Shown here: positions 42,638-50,068 of the stretch, in pieces
How positions within the stretch are numbered: position 1 is the first letter of the stretch
Layout: each line of letters opens with the position of its first letter
DNA from: Anaerolineae bacterium
GTDB lineage: Bacteria; Chloroflexota; Anaerolineae; Promineifilales; Promineifilaceae
DNA: 64,000 nt
Assembly: GCA_023384415.1 (NCBI GenBank)
Contig: JAHDWJ010000001.1
Span: 289,713-353,712 of the forward strand
Direction of reading: 5' to 3'
Made by a program: the position numbers and the translations under genes
The notes under the pieces: generated by a model
Databases searched by the model: none
Told to the model about the DNA's origin: nothing
Seen by the model: only the letters and a program-made list of their open reading frames with translations

Positions 42638-44074
42638 TTATCCCCCAACCGCCTTCTCATACAACCGCTCATACCCCTTGGCTGACCGTTCCCAAGAGAA
42701 ATCCTGGCCCATAGCTGTCTGCTGCATGTGACGCCAATGGGGTTGGTTGTGGTAATAGACCCACATCGCCCGACGCAGCCCTTCCCAAAAAGCATCGGCG
42801 GTATGCTCCGTAAATAGGAAACCGGTTTGCCCATCCCAGATGGTATCAGCCAGGCCACCGGTGGCTTTGGCGACAGGAATGGTGCCATAACGCATGGCGA
42901 TCAGCTGCCCCAGGCCGCACGGCTCGAAGCGGGAAGGCATAATGAAGATATCACTGCCGCCATAAATGAGCGGGGCCAGGTTGGCATTGTAGGCCAGCAC
43001 GGCCCGCATTTTTTGGTGATGATACCCGGCCAGGTGGGCCAACATCCGCTCATACTCATCTGCCCCAGTGCCTAAAACCACAAATTGGGCCTCACCAGCG
43101 TAATTGTTGAGCAGCCGATGGATGGTGTCCCCCGTGATGTCTAACCCTTTCTGATAATCCAGCCGGGTGACCATGGCGACGATGGGAATATCGGGACGGT
43201 CTGGCAGACCTAAAGCGGCCTGGAGCGCTTGTTTGACCTTTTGTTTGCCCTCTAAATGGGCAGCGTCGTAATGGTGAGGCAGCCGTTTGTCGGTAGCCGG
43301 GTCCCATTCCTCGGTGTCAATGCCATTGAGGATGCCAAACAGGTCTGGGGCACGGTAGCGCAGCATCCCATCAAGATGCGCTCCCCCAGCCGGTGTCATT
43401 ATTTCACGGGCGTAGGTGGGGCTGACGGTGTTGATGAGGGTGGCGTGGTGAATGCCCCGGGCCATGAAGTTGACCTGGTTGTACCCTTCTTCTTGCAAGG
43501 GGTAACTCTGAATTTGGAGATAGTTGAGGATGTCCCAACTGGTTAGCCCCTGGTGGGCCAGGTTGTGAATGCTGAATAAAGTGGGGATATTGCTCAGACG
43601 GTGGTCGTAACGGCCAGTTGTTGCCAGCCAGGTGATGGCCGGGGCGGTGTGCCAATCGTTGGCATGAACAATATCGGGCCGCCAGTTAAGAATGGTCATC
43701 AGTTCCAGGGCTGCCCGGCTGTAGAAGGCAAACCGGTAGGCATCATCCTGGTAGCCATATACTTCGGGCCGGCCGAGCAGGTTTCGTTCGGCGATGAAGT
43801 AGATAGGGACATCACTATTGGGTAAGCGGCCGCGAAACACCCCATTGATCAACACCCCACCCCGCATAGGGACGTGCATGTGGCCGGGCATCGCTTCCAC
43901 CCCAGAATAACCCGCCTCAATGTTGGCATAGGCGGGCATCACCACCCGCACATCATGCCCTAACGCCTGCAACGCTTTGGGCAAAGAGCCGCCTACATCC
44001 CCCAGCCCCCCACGCTTGGCAAAAGGGGCCACTTCAGCCGATAGAAATAGAATACGTAAAGAGTTATTATTCAT
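42638..44074 (-). CDS. glgA: Glycogen synthase, GT5
   Basis: This 478-residue GT-B enzyme starts with ILFLSAEVAPFAKRGGLGDVGGSLP; the usual KTGGL substrate loop reads KRGGL. The C-terminal half has IPIVAMVTRLDYQKGLD and MPSRFEPCGLGQL (donor-binding Glu). It elongates glycogen from ADP- or UDP-glucose. Likely co-transcribed with malQ. No other glycogen genes are in the window. Confidence 0.94.
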   Translation of the reverse strand: MNNNSLRILFLSAEVAPFAKRGGLGDVGGSLPKALQALGHDVRVVMPAYANIEAGYSGVEAMPGHMHVPMRGGVLINGVFRGRLPNSDVPIYFIAERNLLGRPEVYGYQDDAYRFAFYSRAALELMTILNWRPDIVHANDWHTAPAITWLATTGRYDHRLSNIPTLFSIHNLAHQGLTSWDILNYLQIQSYPLQEEGYNQVNFMARGIHHATLINTVSPTYAREIMTPAGGAHLDGMLRYRAPDLFGILNGIDTEEWDPATDKRLPHHYDAAHLEGKQKVKQALQAALGLPDRPDIPIVAMVTRLDYQKGLDITGDTIHRLLNNYAGEAQFVVLGTGADEYERMLAHLAGYHHQKMRAVLAYNANLAPLIYGGSDIFIMPSRFEPCGLGQLIAMRYGTIPVAKATGGLADTIWDGQTGFLFTEHTADAFWEGLRRAMWVYYHNQPHWRHMQQTAMGQDFSWERSAKGYERLYEKAVGG

Positions 44075-44174
44075 GGCACGACCGCTTATCGTTGTCTGCT
44101 CACTGGCTGCTAATTATGAAGTGTAGTTATAGCGGGAAATGGGTGTAAATACAAACCAACTCCAGGTGACAGGC

Positions 44175-44202
44175 AAAAAAAAACCCTGGTAAACCAGGGT
44201 TT
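44175..44202 (-). terminator. Rho-independent terminator
   Basis: AAACCCTGG / CCAGGGTTT with a TAAA loop. On the minus strand the stem is followed by a run of T (complement of the A-tract from 44175). It ends the small gene at 44262. Confidence 0.85.
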
Positions 44203-44261
44203 CTAAAAATTCAGGTTAATTTGGGTAGTTCGTAACTTCTTGCACAGTTTCAGAGCATATT

Positions 44262-44561
44262 TTAGACAAATTCAACAAAACCTAAACTATCATCTTCTGC
44301 GGGTAAGGCCGCGATCCTAATTTGAGCGTCTGGGTGATTGTCACCGCGGACCAGGAGAATCTCTTGATTATTCCATTGATCCCATAGATCACCCTTGATG
44401 AGGCGGAAACTACGCATGGCCCCACTCATACCCATAGCGCCACCTGGTTCAATGTTGTAACCATTAAGGGCTATATGGGCAAATGGTTTTTTCCCATTTG
44501 TTCGGTGAACAAGCACCTGAATTTCATTCTTGTGAGACACAGTGAGTTCCCTCTTTTTCAC
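44262..44561 (-). CDS. Hypothetical small protein
   Basis: This 99-residue protein (or about 92 from an internal GTG near 44540 that has a better AGAGGGA spacing) has a beta-rich pattern (IQVLVHRTNGKKPFAHIAL, IRIAALPAEDDSLGFVEF). I do not recognise it. It has its own terminator and lies alone between glgA and the kinase gene. Confidence 0.5.
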   Translation of the reverse strand: MKKRELTVSHKNEIQVLVHRTNGKKPFAHIALNGYNIEPGGAMGMSGAMRSFRLIKGDLWDQWNNQEILLVRGDNHPDAQIRIAALPAEDDSLGFVEFV

Positions 44562-44723
44562 TCCCAGCTAACGATAATGACATTATAGATGTTTTCGGAG
44601 TAGGTTACAAGAGCAATGAACCTAGTGTACCAGCGTGACCTTACAAATAGTGTTTCGATACGTAGAGTTAAGGGCGTTTACGTGTATAATCACGGGCGAT
44701 TGGCTGTTGACATGTAATCGTTC

Positions 44724-44780
44724 AGCCTTCCGCAGGTTTGCACCACTGGTCAACATCGGCACAGAAACCTGCGGAAGGCT
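44724..44780 (+). promoter_or_regulatory. Long hairpin in leader of kinase-WD40 gene
   Basis: AGCCTTCCGCAGGTTT and AAACCTGCGGAAGGCT make a perfect 16-bp stem with a 25-nt loop, followed by TATTTTCTC. It ends 46 nt before the start codon at 44827. It may be a terminator/attenuator in the leader or a repeat; I cannot decide. Confidence 0.5.
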
Positions 44781-44826
44781 TATTTTCTCAGAAGATTGAA
44801 CGCTTGCATTGATGTTGAGGAGTGTG

Positions 44827-47800
44827 ATGATTCCAGAGACCATTGGTCGGTATCTCATCCGGGAAGAGATGGGGCGAGGGGGGATGGCGACGGTTTTCCG
44901 GGCGTTTGATCCCCGCTTTAAGCGTGAGGTGGCGATCAAGGTGCTGCCACGCCAGTTTATGCACGACCCCACTTTCCGCGCCCGCTTTGAGCGAGAGGCG
45001 CAGACGATTGCTGCCCTGGAGCATCCGGCAATTGTGCCGGTGTATGATTTTGGTGAAGATGATGAGATGCCCTATCTGGTGATGCGGTTGATGAGCGGGG
45101 GAACATTGGCCGAACGGCTCCATTTTGGCCCCCTGCCCCTGCCCCAAATTGCTTCCCTCTTGGGCTGGCTGGCCCCTGGCCTGGATGAGGCCCACCGGCA
45201 AGGGATTATTCACCGGGATTTGAAGCCATCCAATATTTTGTTTGACCAGTGGGATAAGGCGTATCTGTCTGATTTTGGCATTGTGAAGCTGGTGGAAGGG
45301 AGCGGGGGGACGTTGACGGATGCCAGCACCGCTCTGGGAACGCCGGCGTATATGAGTCCAGAGCAGGTTTTGGGCAATGGCAAGCTAGATTGGCGCAGTG
45401 ATATTTATGCCTTTGGCGTGATTTTATTTGAGATGCTGACGGGCAAAAAGCCTTATGTGGCGGATACCCCGATGGGGCAGGCCTTGAAGCATGTGACCGA
45501 TGTGATCCCCCATGTGCAGCAGTTTAACCCGGTTTTGCCCCCAGAGTGCCAACTGGTGGTAGCCAGGGCGATGGATAAGGATCGAGAAAAACGTTATCAG
45601 ACGGCGACAGAGGTCGCGGCCGCGTTCCTGCCCATCGCCGGTATCACCCCTGCCTCAGAAATCCTGGTCTGGTCCGAAGTCAAGACCCCATCCACCCCAC
45701 TCCCCTCACCCGCCCCCGCTGCTTACAACCCGGATGAAGCTACTGTGAGTGAGTTTCTAGTTTCTAGTTCCGAGTCTCTACTTTCTAGGGGTGAACTTTC
45801 TGAACCAGAGAAACCGTTGGCTAAAGGCGGTGAGCCGTCTCCACTCTATACTCCCCACTCTCCCAATGCCCCGCTCCCCCCCTCTACTGCCCCCCCTACG
45901 CAGGTTATTGGCCGAGGGGTGAAGCCGGTGGTGATTTTGCCGCCGGATCCGGCGCGTGGGCAGACGCCGACACCTCAGGTTACGCCGCAACCAGCGGCCG
46001 CGGCTCTTTCACTGCCGCCGCGCCGTTCTCCCTGGCGGCTGATCGGTGGGGTAATCATGGTAGCTTTGCTCTTGATAGCCGGCGTGGCTTTGCTGCGTAA
46101 CGGCCGCGACGAGGTCCCCACCCCAACCTTCTCCGCCATTCTCCAGCCCCCACCCACTCTCATCATCCCCCTGGAGACCCGCACCACCCCAACCCTGACC
46201 CCAGCCGCGGCCGCAGCCACCCCAACAGCCGAACCTGTGCCAACCCCAACAGCGCGGCCGCCCCTGACCCTGCCCACTGACCCCATCACCCCAGACAATG
46301 TGACCCAGGTTGGCGAAATCACCTATTGGGGGCGGGGTATTCCTAACGAAGCCGCCTTCTCCCCCCAGGGAGACCGGTTGGCCCTGGCCGCAACCGACGG
46401 CCTGTTTATTTACGCCATCACCAATGGGCAGGTGCAGCCTGAACCACTCCTGGCGATTGATCCGGGAACAGTTATCAATACCCTGGCCTATTCCCCGGAT
46501 GGCACTCTCATCGCTACTGGGGATACGGACCGGTTGGTGCGGCTGTGGGATGCCGCAACAGGGGAAGAAAAGCAGCAGCTTACCGGGCATAGCAATTGGG
46601 TGCGTTCGGTAGCCTTTTCCCCAGACGGCCATTATCTGGCTTCGGGGGCTACCGATGCGTTGATCTATCTCTGGTCACTGCAAGACGGCGCGGCCGCGTC
46701 CGGGCAGGAGCTTTCCGGGTTTAATGATGTTGTTTGGGGGGTCGCCTTCTCCCCGGACAGCCAGACGTTGGCCGCGGCCCTCAATGACAACACCATTCAG
46801 CTCGTAGATGTGGCCGACCCGGAGAATCGGCGTGTTCTGACCGGGCACAGCGGCCGCGTCTTTGCCGTCACCTTCTCCCCCGATGGGCAATATCTGGCCT
46901 CAGCCTCAGCCGATGGTACCGCCCGCCTCTGGTATGTTCCTACTGGAGAAACAACAGCTATCTTTGAGGGGCATGTGGGCTGGGTGCGGGCCATCGCCTT
47001 TATGCCCGATGGTCTCCAACTAGTTACCGCCTCGTATGACAGTACCGCACGCCTCTGGGGGTCAATGAATGAATCGGCCGCCATTACTCTTTTTGGGCAT
47101 TTGGGGCTGGTGGTGCATACGGCAGTCTCCCCAGATGGTTCGCTCATTGTCACCGTTTCGGCTGATGGCACGGTGCGCTTATGGCAGGGGGGGGATGGAG
47201 CGGCTCAGGGGATTTTGGCCGATGGCACGGGCCGGGTCTTGGCGGTGGCGGTGGATGGGGCAGGGCAGTTCGCGGCCGCGGGCACCTATGATGGTTCCGT
47301 GCGGTTGTGGCAGCTAGAGAGTGGAGCTTTGCACCATCTCCTCGAAGGCCATCAAAACTGGGTGCGGGCGGTGGCCTTCTCCCCGGATGGCCGTTGGCTG
47401 GCCTCTGGGTCTGATGATCGGACGGTGCGCCTTTGGGATACGGCGACAGGGGCATCCCTGGCCCGGCTTACTGGCCACAGCAGCCGGATACGTTGGCTCT
47501 CTTTTGCGGCCACGGGAGATCGCCTCCTGGTGGGGTTAGGCGATGGCTCTGCCTGGGTCTGGTCGATGGGCAGCGGCGAACCCAGCGGCACACAGCTGCT
47601 CCCCCCCCAACCAGAAAATGCCCTCAGCATCGCCTTCTCCCCAGATGGCACTCTCATCGCCGCTGGCAGCGAAGCCGGACAGGTGCGGGTGTGGCAGGCC
47701 AACGACGGCAGCTTGCGTTACGATCTGGTCGGCCACAGTGATCGGGTCAATGCCCTCATTTTTTCTCCAGACGGGGCCTGGCTACTCTCCGGCTCAACCG

Positions 47801-48102
47801 ATGGCACCGTTTACTTCTGGCAGATGAGCGACGGGCAGCCCCGTGCCGTCTGGAACTCCCCTGGTGGGCCACTGCCAGTGCATGGGATCGCCTTCTCCCC
47901 GGATGGCCGCTTGCTGGTGGTAACAACCGCCCAGGGGCATCTCTGGTGGGTGGACCCGCTGACGGCAGAAACGCGCCACAGCCAGAAGGGGCATACCGAT
48001 TTAGTACGCGGCCTGGCCTTCACCCCAGCCAACTACCTGCTCCTCTCCGGCTCCGATGATGGGACGATTGTCCTATGGGGTGTGCAGGTCAATGAAGAGT
48101 GA
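44827..48102 (+). CDS. Ser/Thr protein kinase fused to 14 WD40 repeats
   Basis: This is a protein of about 1091 residues. The kinase domain (5-270) is complete: VAIKVLPRQF (Lys), IIHRDLKPSN, LSDFGIVKL, TPAYMSPEQ. A Pro/Thr linker includes residues encoded by a heptamer array. One membrane helix (about 408-428, LIGGVIMVALLLIAGVALL) is followed by another PT linker. The outer part holds 14 WD40 blades (AFSPDG..LASGS.D.TVRLW), enough for two seven-blade propellers. The propellers probably sense or bind an outside or surface partner and signal to the cytoplasmic kinase. Start: ATG 44827 with AGGAG 4 nt before it; earlier TTG/ATG lack a site. Nine GCGGCCGC sites are in or near it. Confidence 0.95.
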   Translation: MIPETIGRYLIREEMGRGGMATVFRAFDPRFKREVAIKVLPRQFMHDPTFRARFEREAQTIAALEHPAIVPVYDFGEDDEMPYLVMRLMSGGTLAERLHFGPLPLPQIASLLGWLAPGLDEAHRQGIIHRDLKPSNILFDQWDKAYLSDFGIVKLVEGSGGTLTDASTALGTPAYMSPEQVLGNGKLDWRSDIYAFGVILFEMLTGKKPYVADTPMGQALKHVTDVIPHVQQFNPVLPPECQLVVARAMDKDREKRYQTATEVAAAFLPIAGITPASEILVWSEVKTPSTPLPSPAPAAYNPDEATVSEFLVSSSESLLSRGELSEPEKPLAKGGEPSPLYTPHSPNAPLPPSTAPPTQVIGRGVKPVVILPPDPARGQTPTPQVTPQPAAAALSLPPRRSPWRLIGGVIMVALLLIAGVALLRNGRDEVPTPTFSAILQPPPTLIIPLETRTTPTLTPAAAAATPTAEPVPTPTARPPLTLPTDPITPDNVTQVGEITYWGRGIPNEAAFSPQGDRLALAATDGLFIYAITNGQVQPEPLLAIDPGTVINTLAYSPDGTLIATGDTDRLVRLWDAATGEEKQQLTGHSNWVRSVAFSPDGHYLASGATDALIYLWSLQDGAAASGQELSGFNDVVWGVAFSPDSQTLAAALNDNTIQLVDVADPENRRVLTGHSGRVFAVTFSPDGQYLASASADGTARLWYVPTGETTAIFEGHVGWVRAIAFMPDGLQLVTASYDSTARLWGSMNESAAITLFGHLGLVVHTAVSPDGSLIVTVSADGTVRLWQGGDGAAQGILADGTGRVLAVAVDGAGQFAAAGTYDGSVRLWQLESGALHHLLEGHQNWVRAVAFSPDGRWLASGSDDRTVRLWDTATGASLARLTGHSSRIRWLSFAATGDRLLVGLGDGSAWVWSMGSGEPSGTQLLPPQPENALSIAFSPDGTLIAAGSEAGQVRVWQANDGSLRYDLVGHSDRVNALIFSPDGAWLLSGSTDGTVYFWQMSDGQPRAVWNSPGGPLPVHGIAFSPDGRLLVVTTAQGHLWWVDPLTAETRHSQKGHTDLVRGLAFTPANYLLLSGSDDGTIVLWGVQVNEE
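45749..45795. repeat. Heptanucleotide array inside the kinase gene
   Basis: gagtttc tagtttc tagttcc gagtctc tactttc tagg, in frame in the linker between kinase and membrane helix, encoding SEFLVSSSESLLS. A further run (ctccact ctatact ccccact ctcccaa) follows at about 45838. Confidence 0.75.
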
Positions 48103-48149
48103 GCAGTCAGCAGTAATTTCATCCTTCATAATTCATCCTTCATAATTCC
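48100..48149. repeat. Heptanucleotide array between kinase gene and PIG-L gene
   Basis: gagtgag cagtcag cagtaat ttcatcc ttcataa ttcatcc ttcataa ttcc fills the spacer exactly from the kinase stop to the ATG at 48150. It combines the two heptamer types seen at 36285 and 25319. Confidence 0.8.
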
Positions 48150-48914
48150 ATGATTGATTTTCTCTATCTCTCGCCTCACCTGGACGATGCAGCTTTGTCG
48201 AGCGGGGGGGTTATTTTTCAGCAGAGCCGTGCCGGTCGGTCGGTGTTGGTGGTAACGTTTATGGCTGGGGATGCGCCGCCGGTGTTGTCGGCGTTTGCCC
48301 AGGAGTTACATGATCGGTGGCAGTTGGATTTGGACGCGGCCGCGAAACGGCGCCGGGAAGATGAAGCCGCCTGCGCCATTTTAGGGGCCGATTTCCTGCA
48401 CCTGGCTTTCCCTGATTGCGTCTACCGCACCCATCCCCATACAGGCGAAAATATGTACCGCTCTCGTGAGGAGATTTTTGGATTGGTAAATCCGGTGGAG
48501 CTGCGAGAAACGGATGGGTTGCTAGGGGTGATTATGGGGGAGATGAAGCGGTTGCCGGAATGCGGCCGCGTCTTCATCCCGCTCACCATTGGCAACCACG
48601 TAGACCACCAGCTTATCCGGCAGGCGGCTGAGCGGGTGTTCGCCCCAGCGCAGCGGCTCTATTATGAAGATTACCCGTATGTGCAGTGGCACGGCTTCCC
48701 GCCCCAGGTGCTGGGGGATGGGCAGGGGTGGCAGAGTGAGGTGGTGGGGTTGGACGCGGCCGCGATTCAGGCCCGTCACCAGGCCATCGCCGCGTATATC
48801 AGCCAGATACCCACCCTCTTCGGCACCCTCGACGCTCTGGCTGAGCAGCTTCCTGCCCACATTGCCGCCAAAGAGGGGGAGTGGTTGTGGCATAAAAGGG
48901 ATGGGGTTTTATGA
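48150..48914 (+). CDS. PIG-L/LmbE family deacetylase
   Basis: This 254-residue protein has LYLSPHLDDAALSSGG (PHPDDE-type metal and base motif; Leu replaces Pro and Ala-Ala replaces the usual Glu) and NHVDHQLIRQAA (HxxH zinc ligand motif). The family removes acetyl groups from GlcNAc-containing substrates such as glycolipids and thiols. It follows the kinase gene by a heptamer array, with no ribosome site, so it may depend on read-through. It converges with the receiver gene (3-nt gap). Confidence 0.85.
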   Translation: MIDFLYLSPHLDDAALSSGGVIFQQSRAGRSVLVVTFMAGDAPPVLSAFAQELHDRWQLDLDAAAKRRREDEAACAILGADFLHLAFPDCVYRTHPHTGENMYRSREEIFGLVNPVELRETDGLLGVIMGEMKRLPECGRVFIPLTIGNHVDHQLIRQAAERVFAPAQRLYYEDYPYVQWHGFPPQVLGDGQGWQSEVVGLDAAAIQARHQAIAAYISQIPTLFGTLDALAEQLPAHIAAKEGEWLWHKRDGVL

Positions 48915-48917
48915 AAA

Positions 48918-49295
48918 CTACATTTTCGATTCAAAAGAAGGGTGCAGCCGCTCGGCCAACGTAAGCAGTTGTTTATAAGAAACTGGTTTGGTGAGGACAA
49001 GATCAACCTGATTTTGCAGGTAATTCACTCGGGTTCCTTCCACACTGGCAGCCAAAACCCGCGTATCGGCAAATTTTGTTTGGTTTCTGATATAAGACAA
49101 AATAAGTTCACCAGAGACATCAGGCAGTTGTAAATCACATAATATAATGGTTGGCACACTCTCGCTTAAATAAGACATGGCTCGTTCACCATCATGAACA
49201 GCCATCACCATATAACCCGCATCTTCAAAAGTGGTAGCGAAGAAGGTTGCCAGCATCTGATCGTCTTCTATTATTAAAGCGGTTGGCTTTTCCAT
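48918..49295 (-). CDS. Stand-alone response-regulator receiver
   Basis: A 124-residue receiver with LIIEDDQ (acidic pocket), phospho-Asp in ILCDLQLPD and the conserved Lys in VLTKPVS. No output domain. The ATG at 49295 is preferred over an upstream TTG (49325) because GGAAG lies before it. It probably relays phosphate from the histidine kinases at 50069-53682, coded on the same strand. Confidence 0.85.
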   Translation of the reverse strand: MEKPTALIIEDDQMLATFFATTFEDAGYMVMAVHDGERAMSYLSESVPTIILCDLQLPDVSGELILSYIRNQTKFADTRVLAASVEGTRVNYLQNQVDLVLTKPVSYKQLLTLAERLHPSFESKM

Positions 49296-49370
49296 AGGAC
49301 GTACTTCCTTTGTATTTTTGAGCAAATCCTAGATTCTATGGGGAAATAATTGTTTATGTTAAGAACTTGT

Positions 49371-49742
49371 TTACATTTTATGGTTCAATAGACGATTGAT
49401 TTTTATCAATAAGCTAGGAAAATCAATTGGCTTGGTTTCAAAATCATTACACCCCGCGACCAGACTTTTTTCCCGGTCTTCAATGAGCGCATGGGCCGTC
49501 AAGGCAATAATAGGGATATGTCTGGTAGCCTCTAACCCCCGTAAAAGGCGAGTGGCTTCCCAGCCATCTATTTGCGGCAGGCTGACATCCATCAATATCA
49601 GATCAGGCGATTGTTGTTGGGCAGCCTCAACCCCTTCCTGACCATTGTTCGCTGTTACAATGGCAAATTGACGCATTTGCAAACGTTCAACCAGGATTTC
49701 CTGGATCATTGGATTATCTTCGACTACAAGTATTTTGGTCAT
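49371..49742 (-). CDS. Stand-alone response-regulator receiver
   Basis: A 123-residue receiver with ILVVEDNP, phospho-Asp in LILMDVSLPQIDGWE, ALTAHA and the Lys near FETKPIDF. Closest in type to receivers that accept phosphate from hybrid or HPt proteins. It lies between the other receiver (46 nt) and the histidine kinases, with a 326-nt gap to the kinase. Confidence 0.87.
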   Translation of the reverse strand: MTKILVVEDNPMIQEILVERLQMRQFAIVTANNGQEGVEAAQQQSPDLILMDVSLPQIDGWEATRLLRGLEATRHIPIIALTAHALIEDREKSLVAGCNDFETKPIDFPSLLIKINRLLNHKM

Positions 49743-50068
49743 ATAAATGATTTAAGCGGCCTTGTGTAGTAACTATTTATGCCCATCGTGGTCATAAAGT
49801 GACATTCTGGTTGGAGACTTGAGATTGGAGACTGGTTGATATCGAGTCGCCAGTCTCACTGAAAATGTCAGTTTATGACCGTTGGCAGTATACTTCGAAA
49901 TGGTAGGGCGATTGGGTAACGGATCTGTTTCAACTGAGTTGAGGCGGTTGGTTAAGAACACGGATGAGCACGATTAGCAGAGTTATTTGCCCTAGAACAA
50001 TCCGTAAATCCCGTAAATCCCCGTTTTCCCCTTTAACTGAAATGAAACACACTCTTTGCCAAATTGTC
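49743..50068. other. Spacer with inverted-repeat element
   Basis: It holds the inverted-repeat unit at 49791-49879 and an AT-rich remainder (CCCGTAAATCCCCGTTTTCC) with no gene. It could contain the promoter for the two receiver genes. Confidence 0.4.
49791..49879. repeat. 89-bp inverted-repeat unit enclosing heptamers
   Basis: The ends GTCATAAAGTGACATT and AATGTCAGTTTATGAC are inverted copies with one mismatch in 16. Between them are heptamers (gttggag acttgag attggag actggtt). The structure suggests a small mobile element carrying a heptamer array. Confidence 0.65.
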
